DNA of 64,000 nt from Chthoniobacterales bacterium. Lineage in GTDB: Bacteria; Verrucomicrobiota; Verrucomicrobiia; Chthoniobacterales; UBA6821. How positions within the stretch are numbered: position 1 is the stretch's first letter; each line of letters begins with the position of its first letter. The notes beneath the pieces were generated by a model, which searched no databases, was not told the DNA's origin, and saw only the letters and a list, made by a program, of their open reading frames with translations. Shown here in pieces: positions 35,038-44,037 of the stretch. Made by a program: the position numbers and the translations under genes. Location: assembly GCA_019747735.1 (NCBI GenBank), contig JAIEQL010000008.1, positions 1 through 64,000 of the forward strand. The letters run 5' to 3'.

Positions 35038-35538
35038 ATGACTCTCAAGCAAAATAAAAAACCATCTTCTCCTCGCTACCTCCGTATCAGTATTGAACAA
35101 CAGCTCCTGGAACTTTTTAGCTGCCAACCAGCTAAAAATAGACCCTCCAAGCCGATTGCTTCTTATCCCATTTCAAGCTCCAAATTTGGCTTAGGGACAG
35201 AAGAAGGAAGCTATCGTACGCCTCTCGGGCTTTTTATGATTGGCAAAAAAATAGGAAAAGGAATGCCTGAGCGTATGATTTTTAAAGCCAGAAAAGCAAC
35301 CGGGAGAATCGCTTCTCTTGGGGGAGAAGAAGATCATATTCTCACACGTATTTTGTGGTTACAAGGTCTAGAGCCTCATAACAAGAACACTTGGAGTCGA
35401 TTTATTTATCTTCATGGCACCAACCAAGAAGAACTTCTGGGAACTCCAGCCAGTCATGGCTGCATTCGTCTTGGCAATAAAAATATCACAGAATTATTTC
35501 GTCACGTGCGCAAAGGAGATTTGGTGGAAATTGCATAA
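35038..35538 (+). CDS. L,D-transpeptidase (YkuD domain)
   Basis: A 166-residue YkuD-domain enzyme with the active-site motif FIYLHGTNQ followed by ASHGCIRL (catalytic Cys about 145). It would form 3-3 cross-links in peptidoglycan or attach proteins to it. No signal peptide or anchor is visible at the N-terminus, unusual for a periplasmic enzyme; either export is non-classical or the start lies elsewhere. A stretch of family C repeat follows downstream. Confidence 0.86.
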   Translation: MTLKQNKKPSSPRYLRISIEQQLLELFSCQPAKNRPSKPIASYPISSSKFGLGTEEGSYRTPLGLFMIGKKIGKGMPERMIFKARKATGRIASLGGEEDHILTRILWLQGLEPHNKNTWSRFIYLHGTNQEELLGTPASHGCIRLGNKNITELFRHVRKGDLVEIA

Positions 35539-35631
35539 TTAGAAAAAGTGAAGGGTAAAGAGTGTTACCTATGTCCTGACCCAACCGATTACTCTTTGAC
35601 CCTTTACTCATTACTTGTCTGCAGAAAATAA

Positions 35632-35843
35632 TACCTTTGTCGGATAAATTTTAGGATTTTTTTACGCAAGAATTTTTGAGGGAAGGAAGCCGTCTTAGTT
35701 CCCGCCTTCGCGGGAATGACGCCTTAGAGCGTACTGCTACCGACGTAACAGCACCCTCTGACAACGTTACGTCATTCCCGCGAAGGCGGGAATAGCGCCA
35801 AAAAGAACCAGTAAAAATTCCTAAAATTCATTCGAGAAAGGTA
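35632..35843. repeat. Family C element, copy 1, with nested hairpin
   Basis: Terminal inverted repeats of about 30 bases: TACCTTTGTCGGATAAATTT at the left and, reverse complemented, TACCTTTCTCGAATGAATTT at the right, both leading into TAGGATTTT-like sequence. The interior TTACGCAAGAATTTTTGAGG and AGCGCCAAAAAGAACCAGTA match copy 2 at 48684-48836. Between them sits an additional large hairpin (next entry). It explains most of the 400 gene-free bases 35539-35940. Confidence 0.75.
35699..35793. repeat. REP-type hairpin nested in family C element
   Basis: Arms TTCCCGCCTTCGCGGGAATG and its reverse complement at 35773-35793 enclose about 50 bases. Each arm is itself a palindrome. The CCCGC-GAAG-GCGGG core recurs in weaker form at 42624-42664 and 60722-60745, and is a common bacterial REP type. 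It is absent from family C copy 2, so it inserted secondarily. Confidence 0.75.
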
Positions 35844-35863
35844 TAAATATTCATTTTCAAGAA

Positions 35864-35891
35864 TTGTCCACTTGCGGATAGAGCCTATCTA
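35864..35891 (+). promoter_or_regulatory. Possible promoter of the small lipoprotein gene
   Basis: TTGTCC and TATCTA are spaced by 16 bases and lie about 50 bases upstream of the lipoprotein ATG, just outside the family C element. The consensus match is moderate. No competing signal was obvious. Confidence 0.4.
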
Positions 35892-35940
35892 GTCTTAGAT
35901 GGAGGCTATTAGCAACCAGCTTAGAAAGGAGGCGAAAATT

Positions 35941-36060
35941 ATGAAGATCACTAAAATTCTTGCAGCAGTCGCTCTTGCGGTAGTAGCTATTACTGCACTT
36001 GGTGCATGTCAATGCCACAAGCAATCCCCAGCTCCAGCAGCTTTGGGTACACACAAGTAA
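35941..36060 (+). CDS. 39-residue lipoprotein
   Basis: A short gene with a very strong Shine-Dalgarno (AAAGGAGGCG, 6 bases before the ATG) and a rho-independent terminator about 40 bases after the stop. The peptide has a basic start (MKITK), a hydrophobic core (ILAAVALAVVAITAL) and a lipobox ALGAC; the mature part would be an 18-residue lipopeptide beginning CQCHKQSPAP. The size recalls entericidins and other tiny envelope lipoproteins. The signals around it suggest high expression as a single-gene transcript. The function is unknown. Confidence 0.82.
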   Translation: MKITKILAAVALAVVAITALGACQCHKQSPAPAALGTHK

Positions 36061-36098
36061 TATAACAGGGAAACTGTACAGTCTCCTGTTTTTACTAA

Positions 36099-36139
36099 GA
36101 AGGTCGGACTATATTTCATAGTTCGGCCTTCTTTTTTTT
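36099..36139 (+). terminator. Rho-independent terminator after the small lipoprotein
   Basis: Stem of about 14 pairs (GAAGGTCGGACTAT with ATAGTTCGGCCTTC, including wobble pairs), a 5-base loop, and a run of T at 36132-36139. A smaller hairpin (AACAGGG ... CCTGTT) precedes it near 36064-36090. Confidence 0.85.
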
Positions 36140-36224
36140 AGGAATCTGTCCGTAACTACCAACGGCACGTTGGTAGATTTTTCACTTCAACTTATTGCGA
36201 AGCAATTATATAGTTTCCTGCCCT

Positions 36225-37190
36225 ATGCAGCTTACGGCCCCTCTCACTTTTCAGCCTATTTTAGTAGAACGTCCCTGGGGAGGACGTGCGTTAGAAACCA
36301 CCCTCCACATCCCGCTCCCTGAAAAAACCTTGATTGGCGAACTCTGGGCGATTACTGATCGTCCTGAAGCTCAAAGCATCGTGGCTCAAGGACCTCTGGC
36401 AGGAACGACCCTTCATGAGCTTTGGAGCAAGAGTCGCTCTGAGATTTTTGGTTCTTCTCACCTTGCTCATCCAGCCTCTTCTTTTCCGATTTTATGCAAA
36501 TTATTAGATGCCTCCGAGCAACTCTCTCTTCAAGTTCATCCCCAAGAAAAAGAGGCACTTTTATTCGGCGGAGAGCCTAAAACAGAATGTTGGTATTTTT
36601 TGAAAACAGCCCCAGAAAGCTCTTGTTATGCTGGTTTGAAGAAAGAAGTGACTCGCGAAAATTTTCTTCAGGCTCTAGAAGAAGGTTCTTTAGAACGAGT
36701 GATTCATTCTTTTCATGTTCAGGAAGGAGAAAGTCTTTTTATTCCAAGTGGACGTCTTCATGCGATGGGTAAAGGAATTCTAGCCCTCGAAGTCGAGCAA
36801 AACAGTGATACAACTTACCGAGTATTTGATTGGAATCGTCAAGATGCTCTCGGGCGACCTAGAAAACTCCATCTCAAAGAGGCGCTTGCCTCCATTAATT
36901 TTGAAGACCCAGAACCAAGAGCACAAGAGGCTTCGGCGCTCACGGTCGCTAATGCCCCCTGTTTTCATGTCGAAAAATGGACCTTAGAAACCCCTCGCCT
37001 TGTTTCTATCGCCAACAATTTTTCTATTTTTGTCTGCCTTACAGGAACTGTCTCCTGCGGTAGAGAATCTTATCAACCTGGTGATTTTTTTCTCATTCCT
37101 GCAGCACTACAAAATGCTCTTCTTGTTCCAGGAACCTCAGAGACTGAAAGCCCCACCCTTTTACAAGTCACACTTCCACCTGTTTCTTGA
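36225..37190 (+). CDS. manA: Mannose-6-phosphate isomerase, class I
   Basis: Zinc enzyme that interconverts fructose 6-phosphate and mannose 6-phosphate. 321 residues from the ATG at 36225, the short Bacillus-type ManA. Cupin metal ligands are visible in [18 protein letters not shown] and later [13 protein letters not shown], plus [18 protein letters not shown]. With pgm it can feed GDP-mannose or related sugar nucleotides. metN begins 4 bases after its stop. Confidence 0.93.
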   Translation: MQLTAPLTFQPILVERPWGGRALETTLHIPLPEKTLIGELWAITDRPEAQSIVAQGPLAGTTLHELWSKSRSEIFGSSHLAHPASSFPILCKLLDASEQLSLQVHPQEKEALLFGGEPKTECWYFLKTAPESSCYAGLKKEVTRENFLQALEEGSLERVIHSFHVQEGESLFIPSGRLHAMGKGILALEVEQNSDTTYRVFDWNRQDALGRPRKLHLKEALASINFEDPEPRAQEASALTVANAPCFHVEKWTLETPRLVSIANNFSIFVCLTGTVSCGRESYQPGDFFLIPAALQNALLVPGTSETESPTLLQVTLPPVS

Positions 37191-37194
37191 AATC

Positions 37195-38238
37195 ATGATT
37201 CAACTTATCGATGTCAGCAAAGTCTATGGAGAAGGAAAAAAAGCCGTTCATGCCTTGCGCAATATTAACCTCCATGTTCCCCAAGGAAAAATTGTTGGTG
37301 TCATTGGCACCTCAGGAGCTGGTAAAAGCACGCTGCTTCGAACCATCAATTTGCTAGAGGTTCCCACACAAGGAAAGGTCATCTTAGATGGAAAAAATCT
37401 TACAGAACTGAGTCATACAGACTTAAGAAATATGCGGCGCAGGATAGGAATGATTTTTCAAGATTTCCATTTACTCTCTTCTCGCACCGTTTTTGAAAAC
37501 ATTGCACTCCCGCTGGAATTAGAAAAATTACCTTACAGAAAAATCCGAGAACGCATCCACGACTTATTAAAATTAGTTGGGCTTCAAGAGCGATCCCACT
37601 TTTATCCTTCTCAACTTTCAGGAGGTCAACAACAGCGCGTGGCCATTGCACGTGCCTTAGCAGCCTCTCCTAAAGTGCTCCTTTGTGATGAAATCACTTC
37701 TGCACTCGATCCGCAGACAACCCGCTCGATTTTACTCCTCTTAAAAGAAATTAATAGAGAGTTAGGCCTTACCATTTTATTGATCACTCACGAAATGGAT
37801 GCCGTTAAACTAATTTGTGACCAAGTTGCCATCATTAGTAACGGCCAGCTTATTGAACAAGGCGAAACCTCTTCCTTTTTTGGAAATCCTAAAACGCAAC
37901 TAGCTCGTGAGTTTATCGAATCTATATTTCACCTCAAGATTCCAGAAGAGTACCAAGCACGCATGACGCCAACATGGTCTCCCAAAAGTTATCCTCTTGT
38001 GAAATTAGGGTTCACAGGAAAAACGGTTGACAAGCCACTCATCTCAGAGGTTTGCCGCCTCTTCCAAGTTGATATCAGCATTCTTAGTGCTGACATCGAA
38101 TACGCAGGAGGAGTCAAATTCGGGTATTTACTCGCAGAGCTTTTTGGAACCCAAGAACAATGCAACACTGCACAGCAATTTTTTATCCAACATCATATTC
38201 AATTGGAGGTAATCGGTTATGTCCGCATCGATGATTAA
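37195..38238 (+). CDS. metN: Methionine ABC transporter ATP-binding protein
   Basis: ATPase of 347 residues from the ATG at 37195; longer upstream frames run through manA and are not real. Walker [10 protein letters not shown], signature LSGGQQQR, and Walker [12 protein letters not shown] are intact. The C-terminal 80 residues form the NIL domain, which senses methionine in MetN. It overlaps metI by 20 bases. A substrate-binding MetQ lipoprotein, normally third in this operon, is not encoded nearby. Confidence 0.95.
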   Translation: MIQLIDVSKVYGEGKKAVHALRNINLHVPQGKIVGVIGTSGAGKSTLLRTINLLEVPTQGKVILDGKNLTELSHTDLRNMRRRIGMIFQDFHLLSSRTVFENIALPLELEKLPYRKIRERIHDLLKLVGLQERSHFYPSQLSGGQQQRVAIARALAASPKVLLCDEITSALDPQTTRSILLLLKEINRELGLTILLITHEMDAVKLICDQVAIISNGQLIEQGETSSFFGNPKTQLAREFIESIFHLKIPEEYQARMTPTWSPKSYPLVKLGFTGKTVDKPLISEVCRLFQVDISILSADIEYAGGVKFGYLLAELFGTQEQCNTAQQFFIQHHIQLEVIGYVRIDD

Positions 38239-38872
38239 TCTTTTTGTCAATGCCCTAGGAGAGACACTCCTGATGGTGTTGACCTCTACTTTCTTAGCAA
38301 CCCTCTTAGGAGTGACGCTTGGAATTTTATTGCACGTGACCAAACCGACTCAAATATTGGCTTATCCCGTGGGGCATCATCTCCTTGAAGTGATATTAAA
38401 CATAGGCCGCTCTATTCCTTTTATTATCCTCATGGTAGCGCTTATTCCTCTCACACGTTTTCTTGTGGGGACAAGCATTGGCACGGTAGCTGCCATCGTC
38501 CCATTAACTATCGGTGCTATTCCTTTTATGGCACGCCTCATTGAAGGAGTTCTCATGGAAATCCCATCAGGACTCATGGAGATGGCCTGCTCGCTGGGGT
38601 TAACTTCCCGTCAAATCATCACCAAAATATTAATTCCTGAAGCCCTACCAGGAATCATCAACAGCATCACCGTCACTATGATTGCTCTTGTCAATTATTC
38701 TGCAATGGCTGGAGCTATTGGAGCTGGAGGCCTAGGAGACATAGGCATTCGCTACGGATATCAACGCTTTGATACAACAGTTATGTTAGCTACCATTGTT
38801 ATTTTAGTAATACTGGTACAACTCATTCAAAGCGTAGGAAATTTTTTAATAAAACAATACGATCATCGCTAG
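38219..38872 (+). CDS. metI: Methionine ABC transporter permease
   Basis: Inner-membrane permease of 217 residues with five hydrophobic segments. The BPD_transp_1 coupling loop ([19 protein letters not shown]) and the end segment [22 protein letters not shown] are highly typical of MetI. It is translationally overlapped with metN. The next gene is a CYTH protein, not metQ, so the binding protein must be elsewhere. Confidence 0.95.
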   Translation: MSASMINLFVNALGETLLMVLTSTFLATLLGVTLGILLHVTKPTQILAYPVGHHLLEVILNIGRSIPFIILMVALIPLTRFLVGTSIGTVAAIVPLTIGAIPFMARLIEGVLMEIPSGLMEMACSLGLTSRQIITKILIPEALPGIINSITVTMIALVNYSAMAGAIGAGGLGDIGIRYGYQRFDTTVMLATIVILVILVQLIQSVGNFLIKQYDHR

Positions 38873-38886
38873 CTAGAGCCACTTTT

Positions 38887-39378
38887 ATGAGTATCGAAAT
38901 TGAACGCAAATTTTTAGTCACTAGCAATGCATGGAGAGACGCAGCAAAAGAGGGCACTACCTTTTGTCAAGGGTACCTCTCACGAGCGCCCGAGGCCAGT
39001 GTGCGGGTGCGCATTGAAGGAGATGATTCTTTCCTCACTATTAAAGGGCCACTGAAAGGCATCACTCGAGCTGAATTTCAGTACCCTATTCCTTTTGAAG
39101 ATGCCGAAAAGCTCCTGCTACTTTGCGTTACGCCGCTGGTTATTAAAACTCGTTATAAAGTGCATTACAAAAAACAACTTTGGGAAGTAGACGAGTTTCA
39201 TGGAGAAAACGATGGTCTCTTTCTTGCTGAAATTGAACTTCCCACCCCAGAAACAGCTATTCATCTACCTCCGTGGGTTGGCAAGGAAGTTTCAGCAGAA
39301 ATGCGTTATTATAATTCAAACTTGGCAACTCATCCTTTTACAAAGTGGGAAAAAGACAAAGAGAGCAGCAAAGAATAA
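38887..39378 (+). CDS. CYTH domain triphosphatase-like protein
   Basis: A 163-residue protein with the ExExK signature at its N-terminus (IEIERKF, Glu 4, Glu 6, Lys 8) and alternating charged strands typical of the CYTH tunnel (VRVRIEGDDSFLTIKG). Bacterial relatives hydrolyse inorganic triphosphate; some act as class IV adenylate cyclases. The stand-alone form without a CHAD domain favours triphosphatase. It follows metI by 14 bases. Confidence 0.9.
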   Translation: MSIEIERKFLVTSNAWRDAAKEGTTFCQGYLSRAPEASVRVRIEGDDSFLTIKGPLKGITRAEFQYPIPFEDAEKLLLLCVTPLVIKTRYKVHYKKQLWEVDEFHGENDGLFLAEIELPTPETAIHLPPWVGKEVSAEMRYYNSNLATHPFTKWEKDKESSKE

Positions 39379-39467
39379 CACAGTCCATCGGAATATGTTG
39401 TGGCGCATTTCCTTTTTTGAGGTAGATTCTTTCCCCCTCTCTTCACGCTCCTACTAGCTTTCTGCAT

Positions 39468-41441
39468 ATGCTCACTGCCACCAATCTCTCTAAATCTTTT
39501 GGAGGAGAGATCCTTTTTGAAGATGCTTCCCTCCAAGTGAATCGCGGCGATCGGATTGGCCTCATTGGCGCTAATGGAGCCGGGAAGTCGACCCTCTTTT
39601 CTCTCATCCTCAAAGAAGCTTCTCCCGATTCTGGCTCCATCGCCATGGAACGAAATGTGAAGCTTGGTTTTCTTCCCCAGGAAAATGCGACCTCTGGAGA
39701 TGAAACCATTCTGGAACTTGCATGCAGTATCTCTCCTGAAATGGAAAAAGCGTACACTCTTTTTCGCAATCACCCGGAGGAAGAAGATCCACTCCACCAT
39801 GAAGCTCAAGAGCTTTTTGCAGAAAACAACGGTTACGCTCTCGAAGCCAAAGCTAAGAAAATCTTGAGTGGTCTCGCCTTTCGTGAAAGCGACTTTTATC
39901 GCATGGCTCGTACGATGAGTGGCGGTTGGATCATGCGTGCTCATCTCGCGCGCCTGCTGGTCATGGAGCCTGATTTGTTAATGCTGGATGAACCGACCAA
40001 CCATCTCGATCTCGAGTCACTGGGTTGGTTTCAAAATCATCTTCTCAATTATACCGGAGCTATTTTAGCTATTTCCCACGATCGTGAATTTCTCAATGCC
40101 ATTTGCGAATCGATGATCCAAATCCGACATCACAAACTGCATCACTATCGCGGCAACTATGATTCTTTTTTGGAACAAAAAGCAGCCCGCGACGAGCAAC
40201 ATCTCGCCGCTTACAAAAGTCAACAACGGGAGATTGCCGAGTTACAACGTTTTATCGATCGCTTCAGAGCCAAGGCCAGCAAAGCCTCCCAGGCCCAAGA
40301 CCGTATTAAGCAACTTGCTCGGATGAAACGGATCGAGCCGCCCGAGCGTAGTGAAGCTACCGTGCACTTTCGCTTTCCTCAACCACCTCGCAGTGGACAG
40401 CGTGTAGCCCGCCTTACCAATGTCAAACAAGCTTATGGCGACCATGTTGTTTATCATGATCTCAACTTAGAAGTGGAGCGTGGAGCTCTGACCGTGCTGG
40501 TGGGTCCTAATGGAGCAGGTAAATCGACATTGCTGAAAATTCTTGCCGAGATGGTTCCTCTTGCAGCGGGAAGTTATGAAAAAGGCCACAATACTTTGAT
40601 CGGTTATTTTGCTCAGCATCGGACCGAAACAATGAACCTCAAGCACACCGTCCTTCAAGAAGCCATGAGCATTCCCAAGCCCATTCCAGAGCAGATGGCA
40701 CGCACGATCTTGGGTTCTTTTCTTTTTAGTGGTGAGGATGTTTTTAAGCCAGTAAGCGTCTTAAGCGGTGGAGAAAAAAGCCGTCTAGCACTTGTTAAAT
40801 TGTTGCTCGATCCACCCAATTTTTTACTCCTCGATGAACCAACGACCCACTTAGACATGCCAAGCATCGATGCCTTGATTGGAGCGCTCAAGCAGTATGA
40901 AGGCACCTTGTTCTTCGTCAGTCACGATGTTCATTTTATCAAGGCCTTAGCAACCAGTGTCCTTCATATCAATGCCGGCAAAGTGACCCCGTATGCTGGC
41001 GACTACAATTATTATTTAGAAAAATCTGGAGCGCTCTCTGCCAAAGCAGCCTTGGTCGCTCCAGGAAATGGCCAACCCCTGAGCAATCATCAACCTCAAC
41101 AGAGGGCAGCAACTTCTTCTGCCGCTCCCAAGATGGGACTCAAAGAAATCAAGGCGCTGCGCAAAGCAGAAGCTGAAAAACGAAAAGCCGCCAACAAAGA
41201 ACGCCGCGATTTAGAAAAAGAAATTGCAGAGTTAGAAACGGAGGTCCTTTTTTTGGAATCGGAGAAAAAGCGCCTGGAAGCCTCCTTGGAAGATTCCTCT
41301 TCGCATGCCACTAGGAATACTTTTCAGCTGAATCGGGAGCTTGTTGCCATCTTAGAAAAACTAGAAAAAAAGAGTTGCCGCTGGGATCAGCTCACCACCG
41401 CCTTTGCAGAGAAATATCCTGAGCAAAAAGAAGAGGCTTAA
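39468..41441 (+). CDS. ABC-F family ATPase
   Basis: Soluble protein of 657 residues with two ABC ATPase domains and no membrane segments. Walker A motifs GANGAGKST and GPNGAGKST, Walker B LLMLDEPTNHLD and LLLDEPTTHLD, signatures MSGGW and LSGGEKSR. The interdomain linker is charged and helical (residues about 240-290), and the last 110 residues are a Lys/Glu-rich coiled coil as in Uup and YdiF. ABC-F proteins act on ribosomes; the exact subfamily is uncertain. The 3' end overlaps coaB by 4 bases on the opposite strand. Confidence 0.92.
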   Translation: MLTATNLSKSFGGEILFEDASLQVNRGDRIGLIGANGAGKSTLFSLILKEASPDSGSIAMERNVKLGFLPQENATSGDETILELACSISPEMEKAYTLFRNHPEEEDPLHHEAQELFAENNGYALEAKAKKILSGLAFRESDFYRMARTMSGGWIMRAHLARLLVMEPDLLMLDEPTNHLDLESLGWFQNHLLNYTGAILAISHDREFLNAICESMIQIRHHKLHHYRGNYDSFLEQKAARDEQHLAAYKSQQREIAELQRFIDRFRAKASKASQAQDRIKQLARMKRIEPPERSEATVHFRFPQPPRSGQRVARLTNVKQAYGDHVVYHDLNLEVERGALTVLVGPNGAGKSTLLKILAEMVPLAAGSYEKGHNTLIGYFAQHRTETMNLKHTVLQEAMSIPKPIPEQMARTILGSFLFSGEDVFKPVSVLSGGEKSRLALVKLLLDPPNFLLLDEPTTHLDMPSIDALIGALKQYEGTLFFVSHDVHFIKALATSVLHINAGKVTPYAGDYNYYLEKSGALSAKAALVAPGNGQPLSNHQPQQRAATSSAAPKMGLKEIKALRKAEAEKRKAANKERRDLEKEIAELETEVLFLESEKKRLEASLEDSSSHATRNTFQLNRELVAILEKLEKKSCRWDQLTTAFAEKYPEQKEEA

Positions 41442-42082
41442 GAACTCTTCACCCATTGCGCTAAAAAAGCAGCAAGAGCTTTTTTGGAATCATAAAATCC
41501 AAGTGAGCCGTTCAAACCCATCACCTCAAAACCCTCTCCTACCGCAGGTCCATTAGCAACGGAGGCATCGAGTTGGTACTTTTCGATTTGATGGGAAGCC
41601 TTAGAGCAAGATTCCATCTTGGTTCCATCGACTTCATATTTCCAACCGACAAGTTTCGTCGTTGGGAACCACGCCCGCAGATGCGCAATAATTTTTTCTG
41701 TGGGCTGCAATGTCATCGTGATGGGGCCATACCCAGTTCCAATTTTGCCAGCATCGAGCAGCTTGCCCTCGAGAGTACTTACCTCGCTGACCCGATAGTC
41801 ACAAAGAGCAGCAGTATGAAAGAGGGCTACGATTTTTTGTTCGCGAGCCACTTTTTGAAAAACAGCTGACAAATCGGCATTGGTCCTAAAAGGGAGCATT
41901 TTTATTTTTTGTTCATCAATTGGAAAAGTCGCTGTCCGACTTCGCAAGCAGATCACCTTAAACCCAGCTTGGCATAAGCTTTCACAAAGAATAGCCCCCA
42001 ATTCTCCAGTAGAAAAGTTAGTCAGTGAACGGACACGATCAATCGGCTCGCTGCTAGGACCGCAAGTTACAAGGACTGTCAT
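41438..42082 (-). CDS. coaB: Stand-alone phosphopantothenoylcysteine synthetase domain
   Basis: A 214-residue protein matching the CoaB half of the usual CoaBC fusion: VLVTCGPSSEPIDRVRSLTN and FSTGELGAILCE at the N-terminus, a middle segment ALFHTAALCDYRVSEV, and KLVGWKYEVDG later. It ligates cysteine to phosphopantothenate in CoA synthesis. CoaC (the decarboxylase) is not next to it; UbiX at 9775 is from the same flavoprotein superfamily but should not replace it. The start ATG overlaps the thioredoxin stop as ATGA. Confidence 0.85.
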   Translation of the reverse strand: MTVLVTCGPSSEPIDRVRSLTNFSTGELGAILCESLCQAGFKVICLRSRTATFPIDEQKIKMLPFRTNADLSAVFQKVAREQKIVALFHTAALCDYRVSEVSTLEGKLLDAGKIGTGYGPITMTLQPTEKIIAHLRAWFPTTKLVGWKYEVDGTKMESCSKASHQIEKYQLDASVANGPAVGEGFEVMGLNGSLGFYDSKKALAAFLAQWVKSS

Positions 42083-42537
42083 TTTCCCTGCGCTTTGATC
42101 CAAGAAATCAAGGCCTCAGGGCCTCCCGCCAGGTAACCACTATGTTGCGCTAGCAAGTTCCCTTGGGCATCTAGAAGCACCAATGTCGGAAAACCAGTCA
42201 CATGGTATTTGGAAGAGAGTTCTTGATTCTGAGCTTGGAGCGCTGCTGGCTGTTCTTTAGTTTGAGGAAAATCAACCTCGACAAAGACGAGATTTTTCTC
42301 GGCATATTGTTTGAAAGCATCTTGATCGAAAGTATCCTTTTTCAAACGTTGGCACCAACTACACCAATCACTTCCTGTAAAATCAAGCAAGAGGAGCTTT
42401 TTTTCTTTTGCCGCTTGCTGTAAGGCAGCCTGATAATTCAAAGCAACCTCAAACTTGGTAGCAGCAGTTGTTTTTGAAATACAACCAACCATGATCACTG
42501 CTAGAGAGAGGAAAAAAGAATAAATAATATTTTTCAT
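42079..42537 (-). CDS. Thioredoxin-fold lipoprotein
   Basis: A 152-residue protein with a hydrophobic N-terminus and a lipobox-like VMVGC around residue 18, then a thioredoxin-like domain with the active site SDWCSWCQRLKKD and the cis-Pro motif GFPTLVLL. WCxWC with KLKKDTF-type flanks is typical of DsbD-like and DUF255-like thioredoxin proteins. It probably sits on a periplasmic membrane face and handles disulfides. It is translationally coupled to coaB. Confidence 0.88.
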   Translation of the reverse strand: MKNIIYSFFLSLAVIMVGCISKTTAATKFEVALNYQAALQQAAKEKKLLLLDFTGSDWCSWCQRLKKDTFDQDAFKQYAEKNLVFVEVDFPQTKEQPAALQAQNQELSSKYHVTGFPTLVLLDAQGNLLAQHSGYLAGGPEALISWIKAQGK

Positions 42538-42623
42538 TCCTACTTTTTATTCATGTTTACAAACTCTTGCAAACTTCAACTTTAACTTTTAACTGCTGCT
42601 AACTTCTATACATTAACAACTGG

Positions 42624-42664
42624 ATCCCTGCCTTCGCAGGGATGCCGCTAACTTCGTAGCGGCA
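42624..42664. repeat. Pair of small REP-type hairpins
   Basis: Two adjacent perfect palindromes: ATCCCTGCCTTCGCAGGGAT and TGCCGCTAACTTCGTAGCGGCA-like, 20-22 bases each, ending 9 bases before the HIT gene. The first is the same kind of hairpin as at 35699 and 60722. It may also terminate or insulate transcription. Confidence 0.6.
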
Positions 42665-42673
42665 CTTCTTCCC

Positions 42674-43009
42674 ATGACTCTCTTTGAAAAAATAATCACT
42701 CGTACGATTCCTGCGACCATTGTGGCAGAGGAAGAATCGTGGATTGCTTTTCGTGACATTGCTCCACAGGCTCCGACGCACATTCTCATTGTTCCTAAAA
42801 AACCGATTCCTCATTTGAGCAAGGCAACAGAAGAAGATCGTTCCTTACTCGGCTCACTCTTGCTAGCTGCTGCACAGATTGCTCAACAGGAGGGCTTGGA
42901 ATCAGGATTTCGGGTCGTCATTAACAACGGAGCTGATGCCGGGGAAGCAGTCCCTCACCTTCACCTTCATCTGTTAGGTGGAAGAAAATTAGAATGGCCT
43001 CCAGGATAA
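42674..43009 (+). CDS. HIT family nucleotide hydrolase (HinT-like)
   Basis: A 111-residue HIT protein with the signature HLHLHLLGG near the C-terminus and the family N-terminus TLFEKIITRTIPATIV. Such proteins hydrolyse nucleoside phosphoramidates. It stands alone, followed by tRNA-Glu, and has no clear Shine-Dalgarno because a hairpin lies directly upstream. Confidence 0.94.
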   Translation: MTLFEKIITRTIPATIVAEEESWIAFRDIAPQAPTHILIVPKKPIPHLSKATEEDRSLLGSLLLAAAQIAQQEGLESGFRVVINNGADAGEAVPHLHLHLLGGRKLEWPPG

Positions 43010-43053
43010 AAAATTTAAACGGTAAATTCAGATACAAGAAAAACGATTTTTGA

Positions 43054-43082
43054 TTGAAGTTCTTTTTCTTTCCGCTTAAGGT
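43054..43082 (+). promoter_or_regulatory. Possible tRNA-Glu promoter
   Basis: TTGAAG and TAAGGT are spaced by 17 bases, about 20 bases upstream of the mature tRNA-Glu 5' end. The -10 match is weak. Confidence 0.35.
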
Positions 43083-43101
43083 AGCCCGCTCTCCTTATTG
43101 A

Positions 43102-43177
43102 GACCCTATCGTCCAGAGGCCTAGGACACTCCCCTTTCACGGGAGTAACACGGGTTCGAATCCCGTTAGGGTCGCCA
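43102..43177 (+). tRNA. tRNA-Glu (anticodon TTC)
   Basis: A 76-base tRNA with encoded CCA. The acceptor GACCCTA pairs with TAGGGTC, the anticodon stem ACTCC/GGGAGT encloses the loop CTTTCAC with anticodon TTC, and the T arm is ACGGGTTCGAATCCCGT. The D arm contains CGTCCAGAGGCCTAGGAC. A standard glutamate tRNA. Confidence 0.97.
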
Positions 43178-43239
43178 TTTTAAAACATTAATAGGGATAA
43201 AAGCGATGGAAGGGATGAAGAAAAAGGATAAAAACAAAG

Positions 43240-44037
43240 TTAATTTTTCTTTCCTTTCCTCTCTCTCGCATCACCCTCTGAAGCCGGTTCCATCCAGCTC
43301 GCAAGGAGAATAGAACCCTCATACAAAAGAACCATTGGCACCCCCATGAGCAAGTAAGTCATCATGTCGGGAGAAGGGGTAATAAAAGCAGCCACTGTAA
43401 AAATAGTGACAATGGCCACAGCGCGTGTTTTTTTGAGAAGAGCTGCTGTTAAAAAGCCAAGTTTGACGAGCACAAGAACGACCACGGGCATTTCAAAAGC
43501 AACGCCAAAAGCAATAAGGAATTGTGTTGTGAAAGAATAGTAATCCCTCACCGTCCATGTGGGTGTCCATTGCATGACCTTGGCATCTTTGAAAAAGAAA
43601 TCGAGGGTTCCAGGTAGCACCACCCAGTACGCAAAACTAATACCAGCAAGAAAAAGAAAAAAACTAGCGGCAAGCACTGGAATCATGACGCGTTTTTCTC
43701 CTTTTTTTAAGGCAGGAAACAGAAACTCGCTCAAAAAAAAGAGCAAGAGCGGAAAGGACAAAATCATTCCTGCATAAAAAGAGAGCCCTAAGGAAATCGT
43801 CATAGAATCAGCAACTCCCAGCGATTGGAGATGGCCAATGTGCCCTGGATCAACTTTCCCAAGCGGCCGCTGAACAATAGAAGCCAACGTGCCGCGAAAG
43901 AAAAAACAACCGGCCATGGCTACCACAAGCGTTACGGCAATTTTAATAATCGCCCGCCGCAAATCATCAAGGTGCTCTAGAAAAGGACGCGGCTCTTCTT
44001 TTTCCTCGCGAAAAGAAAATAATTGATCGTAGTTCAT
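43240..44037 (-). CDS. tatC: Twin-arginine translocase subunit TatC
   Basis: Inner-membrane receptor of the Tat pathway, 265 residues from the ATG at 44037 (a TTG 6 bases upstream is possible). It has six hydrophobic segments, the N-terminal FLEHLDDLRR motif that binds the twin-arginine signal, and FGVAFEMPVVVLVL with the conserved Glu/Phe. Only TatC is present; tatA and tatB are not adjacent. Confidence 0.96.
   Translation of the reverse strand: MNYDQLFSFREEKEEPRPFLEHLDDLRRAIIKIAVTLVVAMAGCFFFRGTLASIVQRPLGKVDPGHIGHLQSLGVADSMTISLGLSFYAGMILSFPLLLFFLSEFLFPALKKGEKRVMIPVLAASFFLFLAGISFAYWVVLPGTLDFFFKDAKVMQWTPTWTVRDYYSFTTQFLIAFGVAFEMPVVVLVLVKLGFLTAALLKKTRAVAIVTIFTVAAFITPSPDMMTYLLMGVPMVLLYEGSILLASWMEPASEGDARERKGKKN

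Noticed and set aside
37000-37194. Upstream extension of metN to 37000
   Set aside because: The extension runs through the manA 3' end in another frame; MetN homology begins at the ATG at 37195.
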